In this document: piece by piece, positions 46,273-55,386 of the stretch
Layout of the letters: each line of letters opens with the position of its first letter
Position numbering within the stretch: the stretch's first letter is position 1
Assembly: GCF_000286075.1 (NCBI RefSeq)
Contig: NZ_AJTZ01000005.1
Span: 992,001-1,056,000 of the forward strand
Direction of reading: 5' to 3'
Length of the DNA stretch: 64,000 bases
From: Streptococcus ratti FA-1 = DSM 20564
GTDB taxonomy: Bacteria > Bacillota > Bacilli > Lactobacillales > Streptococcaceae
The notes under the pieces: model-generated
Told to the model about the DNA's origin: nothing
Databases searched by the model: none
The model's input: only the letters and a program-made list of their open reading frames with translations
Translations under genes and position numbers: made by a program

Positions 46273-47010
46273 TTAGCCTTTATGAATTAAGGTTCCTTCT
46301 GTCAGGCCATCGCCGATTAAAACCTGTGCAACCCCTAACTCAACAGTCTTTGCGGCACTTTCAATTTTAGGAATCATACCGCCCGTAATAACACCGCCTA
46401 TAATCTTTTTAGGAATCTGATCAACCGTTAATTCCGGCAGTACTTGTCCGTTTTCCAAGACCCCTTTGACATCTGTCAGAAGAATCAGTTTTTCAGCTGC
46501 CAGAGCAGCTGCTGTCGCCGTAGCCAGATAGTCAGCATTGATATTCAGCATGTCCCCTTCTTTGGAATAGCCTAAGGAAGCCAAAAGCGGGATTTTCCCC
46601 TCATTTAACACTTCTAAGACAGGGGCCCTTTGAATACTGGTGACTTCTCCTACGTAACCATAAGTATCCTTATCCAGAAAATCAGCTCTTATCAGTTGCC
46701 TGAGCTGCGAGGTCAGCTGCAGATTAGCAAGACCTGACTGAGTGAGTTTCTCACTTAAATCCTTGCCAACAATATCTAATAAGGCCTGACTGACTAGCTT
46801 CATGTCCGACTGGCTGGTCACGCGCAGACCCTTGACTTTTTTGATGGAAACCTTGTTTTCCTCCATGAGCCTGTTGATGGCAAAACCGCCGCCATGCACA
46901 ATAACAAGGTGTTTGCCAGCATCCTGCCAGTCTTTGATCTGACTGAGAAACCCCATACTCAGCTGCTGAGCGGCTACTCCGCCAATTTTAATAACGATAA
47001 AATCTTTCAT
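46273..47010 (-). CDS. argB: N-acetylglutamate kinase
   Basis: A 245-residue amino-acid-kinase-fold enzyme phosphorylating N-acetylglutamate. The N-terminal VIKIGGVAAQ, the glycine loop VHGGGFAINRLM, and the C-terminal GGVITGGMIPKIESA are typical. The length and lack of the N-terminal helix suggest the dimeric, arginine-insensitive type. AAAGGAAA precedes ATG; it follows argJ with 28 bp. Confidence 0.94.
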   Translation of the reverse strand: MKDFIVIKIGGVAAQQLSMGFLSQIKDWQDAGKHLVIVHGGGFAINRLMEENKVSIKKVKGLRVTSQSDMKLVSQALLDIVGKDLSEKLTQSGLANLQLTSQLRQLIRADFLDKDTYGYVGEVTSIQRAPVLEVLNEGKIPLLASLGYSKEGDMLNINADYLATATAAALAAEKLILLTDVKGVLENGQVLPELTVDQIPKKIIGGVITGGMIPKIESAAKTVELGVAQVLIGDGLTEGTLIHKG

Positions 47011-47038
47011 TTATTTTCCTTTGCTAATGGCTCAGCTG

Positions 47039-48232
47039 CTAAGTCCGATAAAGGGCATTGATTTTCACATAATCATAAGAAAGGTCACACCCCCAAGCGC
47101 TAGCTGCTTGTTCACCGGCATGCAGGTCAATACTTATCTTGATCTCATCAGCCTGCATAACAGCCTGCATCTCTTCCTCATCAAAGCTGACAGGGCTGGA
47201 AGCAATCATAACAGGAATATTTTCGAGATAGATATCAATATTATCCACAGCGATATCCGCTCCAGCATAGCCCACCGCCGCTAAAATCCGGCCCCAGTTA
47301 GGATCTTCACCAAAGACGGCTGTCTTTACAAGACTTGATCCGACAACACTTTTAGCCATCATGCGGGCATCTGCTTCATTGGGAGCATTGAGCACTTCAG
47401 CCTCTATAAGCTTGGTGGCTCCTTCACCGTCCTTGGCTATTTTCTTAGCCAGCTCTTGCATAACAAAATGAAGCATGCTCGAAAATTTGTCAAATTCTGG
47501 GGTGTCTGGCAGGATTTCGTCATTTAGCGTACAGCCGTTAGACATAACAAGTACCATATCATTGGTTGAGGTATCACCGTCAACTGTAATCTGATTGAAA
47601 GTTGTTTCGACATTTTGACTGAGGGCTAATTGCAGCGTTTCGCTTGAAATAACAGCATCACAAGTGATGAAGGCCAGCATGGTTGCCATATTAGGATGAA
47701 TCATGCCCGAACCCTTGGCGACCCCTGCCATAGTGACCTCATCACGGCCAAATTGCTCGGTGACAGCTACTGTCTTGGTCTGTGTATCAGTGGTCAAAAT
47801 CGCTTGGGCAAAATCATCTGAATTTCCATTGATAAGAATTTTTGACAATCCCTTTTTCAAGGTGTCCATAGGCATAAGTTCACCAATGACACCTGTTGAG
47901 GCAACACCGACAAGGTCACTATCGATACCCAGTTTTTCAGCTGTCCACTGCTGCATGGTCTGGGCATCTTCCATACCCTGCACACCTGTACAGGAATTGG
48001 CAACCCCTGAATTCACAACCAGAGCCTGCATCTTTTGCGTTTTTTTGACTGCATTTCTAGTCACAATCAAGGGAGCAGCAATTACCTTATTGGTCGTGTA
48101 GACACCAGCAACGCTGGCCGGGACTTCTGAAACAATCCAGCCGAAATCTTTTTTCCGTTTTTTAAAGCCTGCATGTAAACCATCTGCCGAGAAACCCAGC
48201 GGACTGGCAATATTTCCTTTAATAACTTTCAT
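47039..48232 (-). CDS. argJ: Bifunctional glutamate N-acetyltransferase / ornithine acetyltransferase
   Basis: A 397-residue protein that recycles the acetyl group from N-acetylornithine to glutamate and may also start the pathway with acetyl-CoA. It is an N-terminal-nucleophile enzyme: the autocleavage/nucleophile Thr is in GSGMIHPNMATMLAF, and GDTSTNDM is the other signature. No separate argA or argE is seen, consistent with the cyclic pathway. The start has only a weak ribosome site, and 151 bp separate it from argC. Confidence 0.94.
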   Translation of the reverse strand: MKVIKGNIASPLGFSADGLHAGFKKRKKDFGWIVSEVPASVAGVYTTNKVIAAPLIVTRNAVKKTQKMQALVVNSGVANSCTGVQGMEDAQTMQQWTAEKLGIDSDLVGVASTGVIGELMPMDTLKKGLSKILINGNSDDFAQAILTTDTQTKTVAVTEQFGRDEVTMAGVAKGSGMIHPNMATMLAFITCDAVISSETLQLALSQNVETTFNQITVDGDTSTNDMVLVMSNGCTLNDEILPDTPEFDKFSSMLHFVMQELAKKIAKDGEGATKLIEAEVLNAPNEADARMMAKSVVGSSLVKTAVFGEDPNWGRILAAVGYAGADIAVDNIDIYLENIPVMIASSPVSFDEEEMQAVMQADEIKISIDLHAGEQAASAWGCDLSYDYVKINALYRT

Positions 48233-48383
48233 AACTCAACTACTAAGAACCTCAAAAACAATCTAAAGAGTCTGTTTCAAGCTCAGAGCGGCTAATGGAG
48301 ATCTGACTCACCTTAGCCGTCAATAATGCTGTGCTTTTAGGCTTCTTGGTTCTATTCCTTTCTAAACTTATCCACTTTCAGCC

Positions 48384-49406
48384 TTATAAATAGCTGGGAG
48401 ACATCAGCAGACCTTCTGTTTCATCAAATCCCATCATGAGATTGAGATTTTGAATGGCCTGACCAGCTGCTCCTTTAACCAAATTGTCAATAACAGATAC
48501 AACCGTTAAGACATTAGTCACTTCATTGTAAGCAAAACCAATATCTGTAAAATTAGAACCAATGACATTGTGCAGCTCCGGAAGTTCCTCTTGCATGCGG
48601 ACAAAAACCTTATCAGCATAGCAGGCATCATATATCTGATTAATCTCAGCCTCAGTCAGAGGTTTCTGTAACTTACTGTAGCAAGTTGCCATAATACCGC
48701 GGTTGACAGGCAAAAGCGAGGTTGAAAACTGAAGATGCTGCAAATCTTTGTCAAAGAGCTGCAGTTCCTGAACAATCTCAGGGATATGCTGGTGGCGGTT
48801 CAGTTTATAGGTCACATAATTATCATGTACATTGACAAAATGACTGGATTCAGACAGGGCCTTACCGGCTCCTGTCAAGCCTGACTTGGCATCAACGATA
48901 ATGTTGTCTAAATCAGCTGCACCGGCCTTAATCAGGGGCAGCAGAGCAAGTTCTGTTGCTGTCGCATAGCAGCCGGGATTAGAAATAAATTTCTTTCCTT
49001 TGACATCAGTAAATTCAGCCAGTCCATAGGTAAATTTATCCAGATCTGACTGTTTGGCAGGTGTTTTTTGATACCATTTTTCATAAATCTCAGCAGGCAG
49101 ACGGTGATCGCCAGAAATATCAATGACAGGAAAATCCGCAGCAAGGAAGTCTTGGGCCAGCTCCTTAGCAATACCGCTAGGTGTAGCAAAAATAACCAGG
49201 TCCGTTTCACTCATAATTGCTTGACTGTCAAAAGCCTGAATTTCTAAATCACAGATTCCCTTTAAGTATGAATAAATATCAGACAATCGTGTTCCAATCT
49301 CTTTGCTTGCATAGACCGACACAAGCTCTGCTTCTCTGTGGTTATTCAAGAGACGAACCAATTCTAATCCACTATATCCTGTAATACCAACGATTGAAAC
49401 TTTCAT
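48384..49406 (-). CDS. argC: N-acetyl-gamma-glutamyl-phosphate reductase
   Basis: A 340-residue NADPH enzyme. The Rossmann start is [15 protein letters not shown] and the catalytic Cys is in [17 protein letters not shown]; the substrate segment [10 protein letters not shown] and His in NRHQHIPEI follow. It heads the arginine operon behind a promoter with an ARG box. GGAGAG precedes the ATG. Confidence 0.95.
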   Translation of the reverse strand: MKVSIVGITGYSGLELVRLLNNHREAELVSVYASKEIGTRLSDIYSYLKGICDLEIQAFDSQAIMSETDLVIFATPSGIAKELAQDFLAADFPVIDISGDHRLPAEIYEKWYQKTPAKQSDLDKFTYGLAEFTDVKGKKFISNPGCYATATELALLPLIKAGAADLDNIIVDAKSGLTGAGKALSESSHFVNVHDNYVTYKLNRHQHIPEIVQELQLFDKDLQHLQFSTSLLPVNRGIMATCYSKLQKPLTEAEINQIYDACYADKVFVRMQEELPELHNVIGSNFTDIGFAYNEVTNVLTVVSVIDNLVKGAAGQAIQNLNLMMGFDETEGLLMSPSYL

Positions 49407-49438
49407 GCTTAATCTCTCCTTTACTGAGTATGTTGATT

Positions 49439-49467
49439 ATTTTAACGAATATTTATTCATAAGTCAA
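49439..49467 (-). promoter_or_regulatory. argC promoter with ARG box in the spacer
   Basis: Minus-strand TTGACT, 17-bp spacer, TAAAAT. The spacer and edges hold TATGAATAAATATTCGTT (49444-49461), matching the ArgR operator TNTGAATWWWWATTCANW with one mismatch, so arginine-dependent repression is expected. Confidence 0.7.
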
Positions 49468-49551
49468 GAATAAAAATAAATTTAATATAAAAAATCTGTC
49501 TGCATATTATTGCGGACAGATGAGAAAATCAGCTGTAATAAAGCATTTTAC

Positions 49552-50241
49552 TTATTTAAAGATAAACAGCAGGAAATAAATAGCAGATGGAAGATTATTC
49601 AATATATGAACCATCATGGAATCTCTAATATTGCCGCGGCGCTGATAAGCCAGATAAAGTATAGCACCAAGGCAGGCATAAATCAGAAACTCAAAGACCG
49701 TTGTCGCATGAGGAAAAGCAAAGACAGCGGTGGTCACAACACCGGCTAAAATTTTGCGATCATGCTTAAACAAAAGATGATCAGGAAAAGCACGGTAGGC
49801 CAACTCTTCAATTATAGGACCGATAATCCCTACTAAAATAATATATAAGAGGGTGTACAAAAAGAAGCCGCCAGCAAAGAAATTGGTTAAACTTTTCAGG
49901 CCAGCATCATTGACAGTTGTCTTTTGGCCTGACAGTATTTGATTGATCGAAGTTCCAGCAATAGCAACTGCCCTAGCAGCGAGGAAAAACAGCAGAGCAA
50001 TAACAATATCTTTAGCAGTCATTTTTTGATCTGCCACTTCTGCTGGTTCATACTTTTTGTGAGCCTTCCACAAGAAATAGATAACAACAGCAATAAATAC
50101 AATATAAGCAATTCCCAGCCCCCATTTTACAGGCAGAGAAAATGCGAACTGCCTTTGCAAAAGAATCATGGGAAGAATATTGCAAAGCAAAGAGAGAAAA
50201 ATAAGGCCGATAACTTTAAAAACATTAATGATTAATTTCAT
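49552..50241 (-). CDS. CPBP family intramembrane metalloprotease
   Basis: A 229-residue membrane protein with about six hydrophobic segments and the CPBP (Abi/CAAX-protease-like) motifs: EELAYRAF, FAFPHA and HILNNLPSA. The Glu-Glu and the two His are the proposed zinc/catalytic residues. In lactic acid bacteria such proteins often lie in bacteriocin loci as immunity or maturation factors. It is followed upstream by DUF3169 and XRE genes on the same strand (14 bp gap), suggesting one transcript. Confidence 0.8.
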   Translation of the reverse strand: MKLIINVFKVIGLIFLSLLCNILPMILLQRQFAFSLPVKWGLGIAYIVFIAVVIYFLWKAHKKYEPAEVADQKMTAKDIVIALLFFLAARAVAIAGTSINQILSGQKTTVNDAGLKSLTNFFAGGFFLYTLLYIILVGIIGPIIEELAYRAFPDHLLFKHDRKILAGVVTTAVFAFPHATTVFEFLIYACLGAILYLAYQRRGNIRDSMMVHILNNLPSAIYFLLFIFK

Positions 50242-50254
50242 AAGAATACTCTTT

Positions 50255-51019
50255 CTATTTATAATACGCTTTTGTCATTTTAAACTGCATTACCATAATG
50301 TAAAGATGGATAACTGCTGCTACCAGAATCCCTGTCACTTCAACTTTTTGAGTGATAAAAGACCAGAAAAAGAGAATGAGATAGATAGCAGGCAAGATAG
50401 CTCCGTTTAGATTCATGACAATATCAAAAGACATCTTATAGTTTGCTTCCAGCTCTGCTTCATCCATCTGCATGACATTAGCTTTTAGTTCTTTCAAAGT
50501 TGGGACAAGCGGCATTTTAATGTCACGAATACGGCTATAAACTTTGAGAATGTAGGTTTGAAAGACACTACCAGCCACGACAAAGACAAAATCAAAAATA
50601 GGAAAAAACAGTTCAGCCTTATCACTAGCAAAAGTAACTTTAAAGGATAGGACCAAGCTAACCATGGCAACACTTGTCGCCACACCATTAAAAACCGTCG
50701 CATAAGAATGCTTGCGATTCATAGCTCGATAAAGCTCTTCTGAATCGTCATCATCCATATTTTGATAGCGTTTGTAATCCTTCAACACTTGATAGATACA
50801 CAATATAGACAAAAGCAAAGCAAGTAAATATACCACCCTCAAAACTAGCGTAAGAGTAACAATAACTGACTCCTGTGAAAAAGGCAGACCATTTTTATCA
50901 ATATTAAAGGTTGCTACAGTGAAACCAACAACACCCCCCAGAACGCCTCCAATGGTGCCTCCAATAAGTAACTGCTTAGCAAATCTTGCTACAGTTCCGC
51001 TTTGTTTCTTCTGTTTCAT
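50255..51019 (-). CDS. DUF3169 family membrane protein
   Basis: A 254-residue protein with about six membrane segments in pairs (roughly 17-37, 52-78, 113-133, 140-162, 205-222, 228-246) and a mid-protein acidic stretch NMDDDDSEELYRAMNRK. I recall this as DUF3169, regularly coupled to a small XRE regulator in Firmicutes; function unknown. Its ATG overlaps the regulator's stop by 4 bp, so the pair is translationally coupled. Confidence 0.72.
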   Translation of the reverse strand: MKQKKQSGTVARFAKQLLIGGTIGGVLGGVVGFTVATFNIDKNGLPFSQESVIVTLTLVLRVVYLLALLLSILCIYQVLKDYKRYQNMDDDDSEELYRAMNRKHSYATVFNGVATSVAMVSLVLSFKVTFASDKAELFFPIFDFVFVVAGSVFQTYILKVYSRIRDIKMPLVPTLKELKANVMQMDEAELEANYKMSFDIVMNLNGAILPAIYLILFFWSFITQKVEVTGILVAAVIHLYIMVMQFKMTKAYYK

Positions 51020-51231
51020 TCCTCTACCTCCACTAGACTAAAGACATTTTCTACAGGTTCATCAAAGATTTTAGCAATCTTGAAGGCGATAACAACAGAC
51101 GGTGTGTATTCATTACGCTCAATCAGACTGACTGTCTGGCGGGAAATACCAGCCAGTTTAGCCAGCTGTGTCTGATTGATACCGTTTCTGGCTCGCAATT
51201 CTTTGAGCCGATTCTTCAATATCAAAACCAT
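51016..51231 (-). CDS. XRE/Cro-CI family regulator
   Basis: A 71-residue single-domain helix-turn-helix protein: NRLKELRARNGINQTQLAKLAGISRQTVSLIERN is a textbook XRE HTH, followed by TPSVVIAFKIAKIFDEPVENVF. Start MVLILKN was chosen because AGGAGG precedes it; seven earlier codons are in frame. The gene lies directly downstream of the two-gene ABC exporter (25 bp gap) and upstream of DUF3169, so it could control the whole cluster. Confidence 0.88.
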   Translation of the reverse strand: MVLILKNRLKELRARNGINQTQLAKLAGISRQTVSLIERNEYTPSVVIAFKIAKIFDEPVENVFSLVEVEE

Positions 51232-51255
51232 GATTTCCTCCTTTGGACACACGCA

Positions 51256-51960
51256 TTATCTGATTATTTGCTTGTGTTTTGTTGCCCAGATAACACCAGC
51301 TAAAGACAGCAGCAGCCATATTAGAAGAATCCAGAAACTCTTATCTGTCAGCTGATAGCTTAACCAGTCTGTACCGGCTCTTGTATAAGCTCCCATGTAA
51401 GTGTAAGCAATAAATTTTTCAATCCCTTTATCCATCATTGAAAATAAAGGCAGCAGGAAGGTCAGCATCATGACCGGCATTGCCAAAATGGTTGCGCGAG
51501 CCTGAGTATCTGTCAAAAGAGCTACCATCAAAAAAAGCAAAAAGACAACAAGAGAGGTCAAAAGCATGATAATCACATAAGACAGACCCAAGTCAGCAAA
51601 TTTCACCTCTAGGTAGAGGGGTAAGAGAAACATGTAAAGCACATTTAGAATAAAAGGAAAAAATAAACTTGCCAACACATACTCCCAGCTCTTGACACCT
51701 GCTAAACGCAGACTGCGCTGATTATTTTTTTCAGCTTCTTCAGCTACTAAAGTTGGCATGATATAACCAATCAAAGCCGGAATCATCGGCGAAACCAGAT
51801 ACAAAATAACCTCATTCGTATTTTGCATTTTTAAGTTTTTATACATAAATTGATAAAGCAAAACCAGCAAAAATGGCATGAAAATATTGACAATAATCGG
51901 TTTATTGGCAAGTATCATTTCTTTTCGGCTCCAAATAAGGGCTCTCATCCGCTTAAACAT
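51256..51960 (-). CDS. ABC-2 type transporter permease
   Basis: A 234-residue permease with about six membrane segments (clusters near 20-40, 52-72, 95-115, 125-150, 157-177, 212-228). N-terminal basic start RMRALIWSRKEMIL is typical of ABC-2 permeases for drugs or peptides. It overlaps the ATPase gene by 8 bp and forms a two-component exporter with it. Substrate unknown. Confidence 0.85.
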   Translation of the reverse strand: MFKRMRALIWSRKEMILANKPIIVNIFMPFLLVLLYQFMYKNLKMQNTNEVILYLVSPMIPALIGYIMPTLVAEEAEKNNQRSLRLAGVKSWEYVLASLFFPFILNVLYMFLLPLYLEVKFADLGLSYVIIMLLTSLVVFLLFLMVALLTDTQARATILAMPVMMLTFLLPLFSMMDKGIEKFIAYTYMGAYTRAGTDWLSYQLTDKSFWILLIWLLLSLAGVIWATKHKQIIR

Positions 51961-52789
51961 TTAATTTACCTCCTGTCAGTGAGATGAAGATATCTTCCAA
52001 AGTAGGCTCACAAGAATGAATGGTTTCAATTTCATCCACTTGCTCCAGCTGAGATAATTCACTGTAAGGCAACTCTACTTCATGTCCATCAGTATAGAGA
52101 AGACGGACACGCTTGTCTTGATAATACTTTTGAATCAAATCTTTGGGACGCCCTGTTTCGACTAATTTTCCTTGATAAAGAAGGGAAACACGATCGCAAA
52201 GAAGCGTTGCTTCCTGCATGTCATGTGTTGTCAGAAAGATAGTTGTCCCTTCTTCCTTCAGCTCCAAAAGCCAATCGTGAATCATACGCGATGTTGCCGG
52301 ATCAAGCCCGCTGGTTGGTTCATCTAAGAAAAGGAATTTAGGGCGGTTAATGAGAGCCCGTACCAAAAGCATGCGCTGCTTCATCCCTGTCGAGAGTTTT
52401 TCAGCAGGTTTATTACGGCTTTCATATAAACCGATGCGCTGCAGCAGTTCGTCAACGCGGCTGTTAGAAACCCCGTGCCACTTGCTGTAGACTTGGATAT
52501 TTTTATAAAGTGTCATTTTCTCATAAAAACCGCTGGTATCACTGACTATACCAATCTGTGCCAAATCTTCGCTGTCCAAAGCAAGTACTTCTTTCCCAAA
52601 AATCTTTGCACTGCCGGAATTTATCAATAGCTGCCCTGTTAAAATATTAATCGTTGTCGTTTTTCCAGAGCCAGACGGTCCCAAAAATCCGAAAATTTCA
52701 CCCTCTTTTATCTCAAAAGAAATACCGTCTAAGGCCGCTTGATCGCCAAAGCGTTTAACCAAATCTCTAACTTCAATAACATTTGTCAT
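51953..52789 (-). CDS. ABC exporter ATP-binding protein
   Basis: A 278-residue ATPase. Walker A is GPSGSGKTT, the signature is LSTGMKQRM, Walker B is FLFLDEPTSGLD and the H-loop TTHD. The residue expected as Q-loop Gln appears as Asp (IVSDTSGFYEKMT), a departure from ordinary importers. A C-terminal extension of about 60 residues follows. Start MTNVIEV has GGAGG upstream; 27 earlier in-frame codons run into the repeat array. Two structured repeats directly abut its ribosome site. Confidence 0.88.
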   Translation of the reverse strand: MTNVIEVRDLVKRFGDQAALDGISFEIKEGEIFGFLGPSGSGKTTTINILTGQLLINSGSAKIFGKEVLALDSEDLAQIGIVSDTSGFYEKMTLYKNIQVYSKWHGVSNSRVDELLQRIGLYESRNKPAEKLSTGMKQRMLLVRALINRPKFLFLDEPTSGLDPATSRMIHDWLLELKEEGTTIFLTTHDMQEATLLCDRVSLLYQGKLVETGRPKDLIQKYYQDKRVRLLYTDGHEVELPYSELSQLEQVDEIETIHSCEPTLEDIFISLTGGKLNV

Positions 52790-52807
52790 TCCAAACCTCC
52801 TTTTATT

Positions 52808-52920
52808 AAGATACAAAGGCGTAAAGCGACACACCGCAAAATAGGAAAACTGACGAAGATGCGACAGCATCTAGGCAGGTTTTATCTTTTTGCACAGTGT
52901 CGTAGCCGTGTTCAATTATT
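52808..52920. repeat. Structured repeat type 2, copy A
   Basis: Starts AAGATACAAAG and ends GTGTTCAATTATT. On the minus strand CGACAC/GTGTCG, GCAAAA/TTTTGC, AAAACCTG/CAGTTTT and apical GATGC/GCATC form one long stem with an inner AAGATA opposite CCTAT. It abuts the ribosome site of the ABC ATPase gene. Confidence 0.75.
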
Positions 52921-53035
52921 AAGATACAAAGGGCGTTAAGAAAGCGAGAAGAAAATAGGAGCCTAACGCCATGCGCTTTGCGCATAAGGCAGGCTATCTT
53001 TTTCTCGACGCTTTTAGCCCGTGTTCATTTATTTG
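52921..53035. repeat. Structured repeat type 2, copy B
   Basis: Same borders (AAGATACAAAG ... GTGTTCATTTATT) and the same fold, but stems GGGC/GCCC, CGAGAA/TTCTCG and apical ATGCGC/GCGCAT replace those of copy A. It is directly head-to-tail with copy A. Confidence 0.75.
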
Positions 53036-53171
53036 CAGTTTTACACCACTTTTTCTCGCTGTTAAAAACAAGAAAAGATTTCTTTGACAATTTTAGTGTA
53101 ACACATCATTTTATTTTTGACAAGTATAATAGTCAAATTTAAAAGAATAATATGCAAAAAAACGGAAACTA
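53036..53171. other. AT-rich spacer before the exporter operon
   Basis: No gene. A plausible location for the exporter promoter (minus-strand TTGACA-like stretch near 53085), upstream of the two repeats. Confidence 0.35.
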
Positions 53172-53276
53172 ATACTCAATAAAAATCAAAAATAGACTAG
53201 GCGACAAAACACAGGCTGTACTGGAGTACGGCAAGGCGAAGTCAACGACCTATAATTTTGATTTTTGAAGAGTATA
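53172..53276. repeat. BOX-type repeat element
   Basis: Ends ATACTC...GAGTAT are inverted, with AATAAAAATCAAA and TTTGATTTTTGAAG inside. The core GAGTACGGCAAGGCGAAGTC closely matches the boxA core known from pneumococcus (CTACGGCAAGGCGACGCTGACG, recalled as the BOX-PCR primer). BoxB appears absent, so this is a boxA-boxC form. Confidence 0.75.
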
Positions 53277-53320
53277 AATGATTCCCGTTTTTTTTATAAA
53301 AGCTATGGATAGGATAAAGC

Positions 53321-54703
53321 TTACATTTTAGTCAGCGGTAAAAGGACCTCCACCTTGGCGCCAGCGGTTTTAGCATCGTTAGATAAATTCAGGCTACCGC
53401 CATGTAAGCGAATGATATTGTCTGCAATAGTTAGCCCAAGACCGCTATGCTGGCGATTATGACGGCTGTTGTCATCTTTGAAAAACTGCAGCTTTGCCTT
53501 TTCTAAGGCTGTTCTTGAAAAACCCTGACCGCTATCCAGACAAGTAAACTGAAACAGAGCATCTTCCAGATGACAGACTAATTGCAGCTGACTGCCTTTG
53601 GGACTGTGCTCTACTGCATTGGCAATGATATTCATCAGCGCACGTTCCAACAATCCCTTATCCCAATAAGCGGTGAGTTGATTATCAGACAAATCATTGA
53701 AAAATTGAACCTTTATATCTTTCGTTGCAGCAAGAGCTTGGCTATTCTGGGATAATTCCTCCAAAAAGGCTGTGACCTTTATTTTTTCAGGATGGAAATC
53801 TTGTAATTGACTGTTTTTAGTTAGATAGGACAATTGCTGAAGGTAAGTCTCCACCTGTCCAATGTTCTTCAGACTGTAGCCCACAAATGTCTTTTGGTTT
53901 TCTGACAGTTCTGTTTGCATGAGCAGTTCAGTATTTCCTTTAATGACTGTCAGCGGTGTTTTTATATCATGCGTTAGGGCAGTTATTTGATCCTGCTTTT
54001 CCTGCTCCAATTGCCAGCTGCGCATCAAAGAATCCCTCAAGGCTGCTCGCATAGTATCCAAACTATTTAAAACTTGATTAAATTCTTTAATACCAGATGA
54101 TTGTACCGTAAAATCCAAATCCTGCTTAGCTATTTTCTGCGTAGTGGCAATGATTGGAGACAATTGTCGCTGCAGTCTGCGGGCAAAATGAAAAGTTACC
54201 AGTACAAAAATCAGCAAATTAATTAAAGCAAAGATAAGAATAGCCAAAAACTGAGCGCTGGGCAGGTAGCGATTCATCCAAGAGAAGCGATAACGTCCAA
54301 CGAGTTGATAATTCACCACCAGCAGGCCATCCTGACGCTCAAAGGTCATAAAATAGCCGTAAATGCTGGGGTCGGCTTCTTGGCCTTTAGCCACTCGCAA
54401 GGCTGCTGCTTGCAGTTTAGAGCTCATATTGCTCTTTTTGATCTTACCAGACTTGTCTAGCAAAATATAACGACTGTCCTTAGGCAATTGCTGCGGGTGA
54501 AAGTTTGCCGATTTCTCCAACTGCTTTTTTTGATGCAATAAGATTTTTTCGGTCTGGTTGGCTGGAATGGCCAAACCACTGTTATAGAGCATATTGAAAG
54601 CCAAAAGAACCAGCACCGCAGCCAGTGAGCAAGCCAGAATAATAGATAGAAAGTAAGTCCCAAAGATAAGCTTAAGAGAACGCACCGGTCTTTTTACTGC
54701 CAT
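53321..54703 (-). CDS. Sensor histidine kinase of the immunity two-component system
   Basis: A 460-residue membrane kinase. Transmembrane segments lie at about 12-38 and 150-172, enclosing an extracellular domain of about 110 residues. A HAMP-like stretch follows (175-225), then H-box LTHDIKTPLTVIKG with phosphorylated His245, and the N, G1 and G2 boxes (NIIANAVEHS, DSGQGF, GLGLTIA). It probably senses lantibiotics or membrane stress. It overlaps the response regulator by 10 bp. S. mutans LcrS/NsrS, linked to nukacin and lacticin 481 resistance, are the likely comparison. Confidence 0.88.
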   Translation of the reverse strand: MAVKRPVRSLKLIFGTYFLSIILACSLAAVLVLLAFNMLYNSGLAIPANQTEKILLHQKKQLEKSANFHPQQLPKDSRYILLDKSGKIKKSNMSSKLQAAALRVAKGQEADPSIYGYFMTFERQDGLLVVNYQLVGRYRFSWMNRYLPSAQFLAILIFALINLLIFVLVTFHFARRLQRQLSPIIATTQKIAKQDLDFTVQSSGIKEFNQVLNSLDTMRAALRDSLMRSWQLEQEKQDQITALTHDIKTPLTVIKGNTELLMQTELSENQKTFVGYSLKNIGQVETYLQQLSYLTKNSQLQDFHPEKIKVTAFLEELSQNSQALAATKDIKVQFFNDLSDNQLTAYWDKGLLERALMNIIANAVEHSPKGSQLQLVCHLEDALFQFTCLDSGQGFSRTALEKAKLQFFKDDNSRHNRQHSGLGLTIADNIIRLHGGSLNLSNDAKTAGAKVEVLLPLTKM

Positions 54704-55353
54704 TTATACCCTATCCCCCAGACTGTTTCAATCGGCTCCTGCCCAACATTTCTAAACTTGGAGCGAATATTTTTAATGTGCTCTGCAATAGCTGCTGGAG
54801 TTCCGCGTTCTTCATAGCCATACAAGTGGTCATAGAGCTGGTCTTTAGAAAAGACCTGACCACGATGCTTGGCTAGTTGCTCGCAAATCTCATATTCTGA
54901 CTTAGTCAAATCCAAGACTTGGTCACTAACCCTTACCTGCTTGCTGGATAAATCAAAATAAATATCACCCAAAAGCAAGGCTGCATGGCGCTCACGCTTT
55001 TCACGACGCAAATGAGCGTTGATACGCGCAAGCAGCTCCTCTACACCAAAGGGTTTAACCAGATAATCATCCGCTCCGTAAGCTAACCCCGTAACAATAT
55101 CAGCTTCCTGTGTCTTAGCCGTCAGAAACAGGATAGGACAGTCTACCAAGGAGCGAATCTCTCGGCAGAAGCTCAGTCCATCCACATCCGGCATCATAAT
55201 GTCCAGTAAAATCAAATCATAGCGCGCCAATCTTGAGCGGTCAACCTGTTCGGCGCTCGTGAAAGTCTCTGCCAGATAGTTCTGCAGCTGTAAGGTATTT
55301 TTTATCAGAGCCAAAATATCTGCATCGTCATCAATTACCAAAATGCGTGTCAT
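54694..55353 (-). CDS. OmpR-family response regulator
   Basis: A 219-residue regulator. The receiver domain has the acidic pocket DDDAD (8-12), phospho-acceptor Asp51 in LLDIMMPD and the Lys in YLVKPFG; a winged-helix DNA-binding domain occupies about 125-219 (SEYEICEQLAKHRGQVFSKDQLYDHLYG). It lies 33 bp after the LanG-like permease gene and overlaps the kinase gene, so the transporter and its regulators are one operon, probably autoregulated. Confidence 0.92.
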   Translation of the reverse strand: MTRILVIDDDADILALIKNTLQLQNYLAETFTSAEQVDRSRLARYDLILLDIMMPDVDGLSFCREIRSLVDCPILFLTAKTQEADIVTGLAYGADDYLVKPFGVEELLARINAHLRREKRERHAALLLGDIYFDLSSKQVRVSDQVLDLTKSEYEICEQLAKHRGQVFSKDQLYDHLYGYEERGTPAAIAEHIKNIRSKFRNVGQEPIETVWGIGYKWQ

Positions 55354-55386
55354 ACTAGGAAACCTCCTTCACTAGGATAACATATT

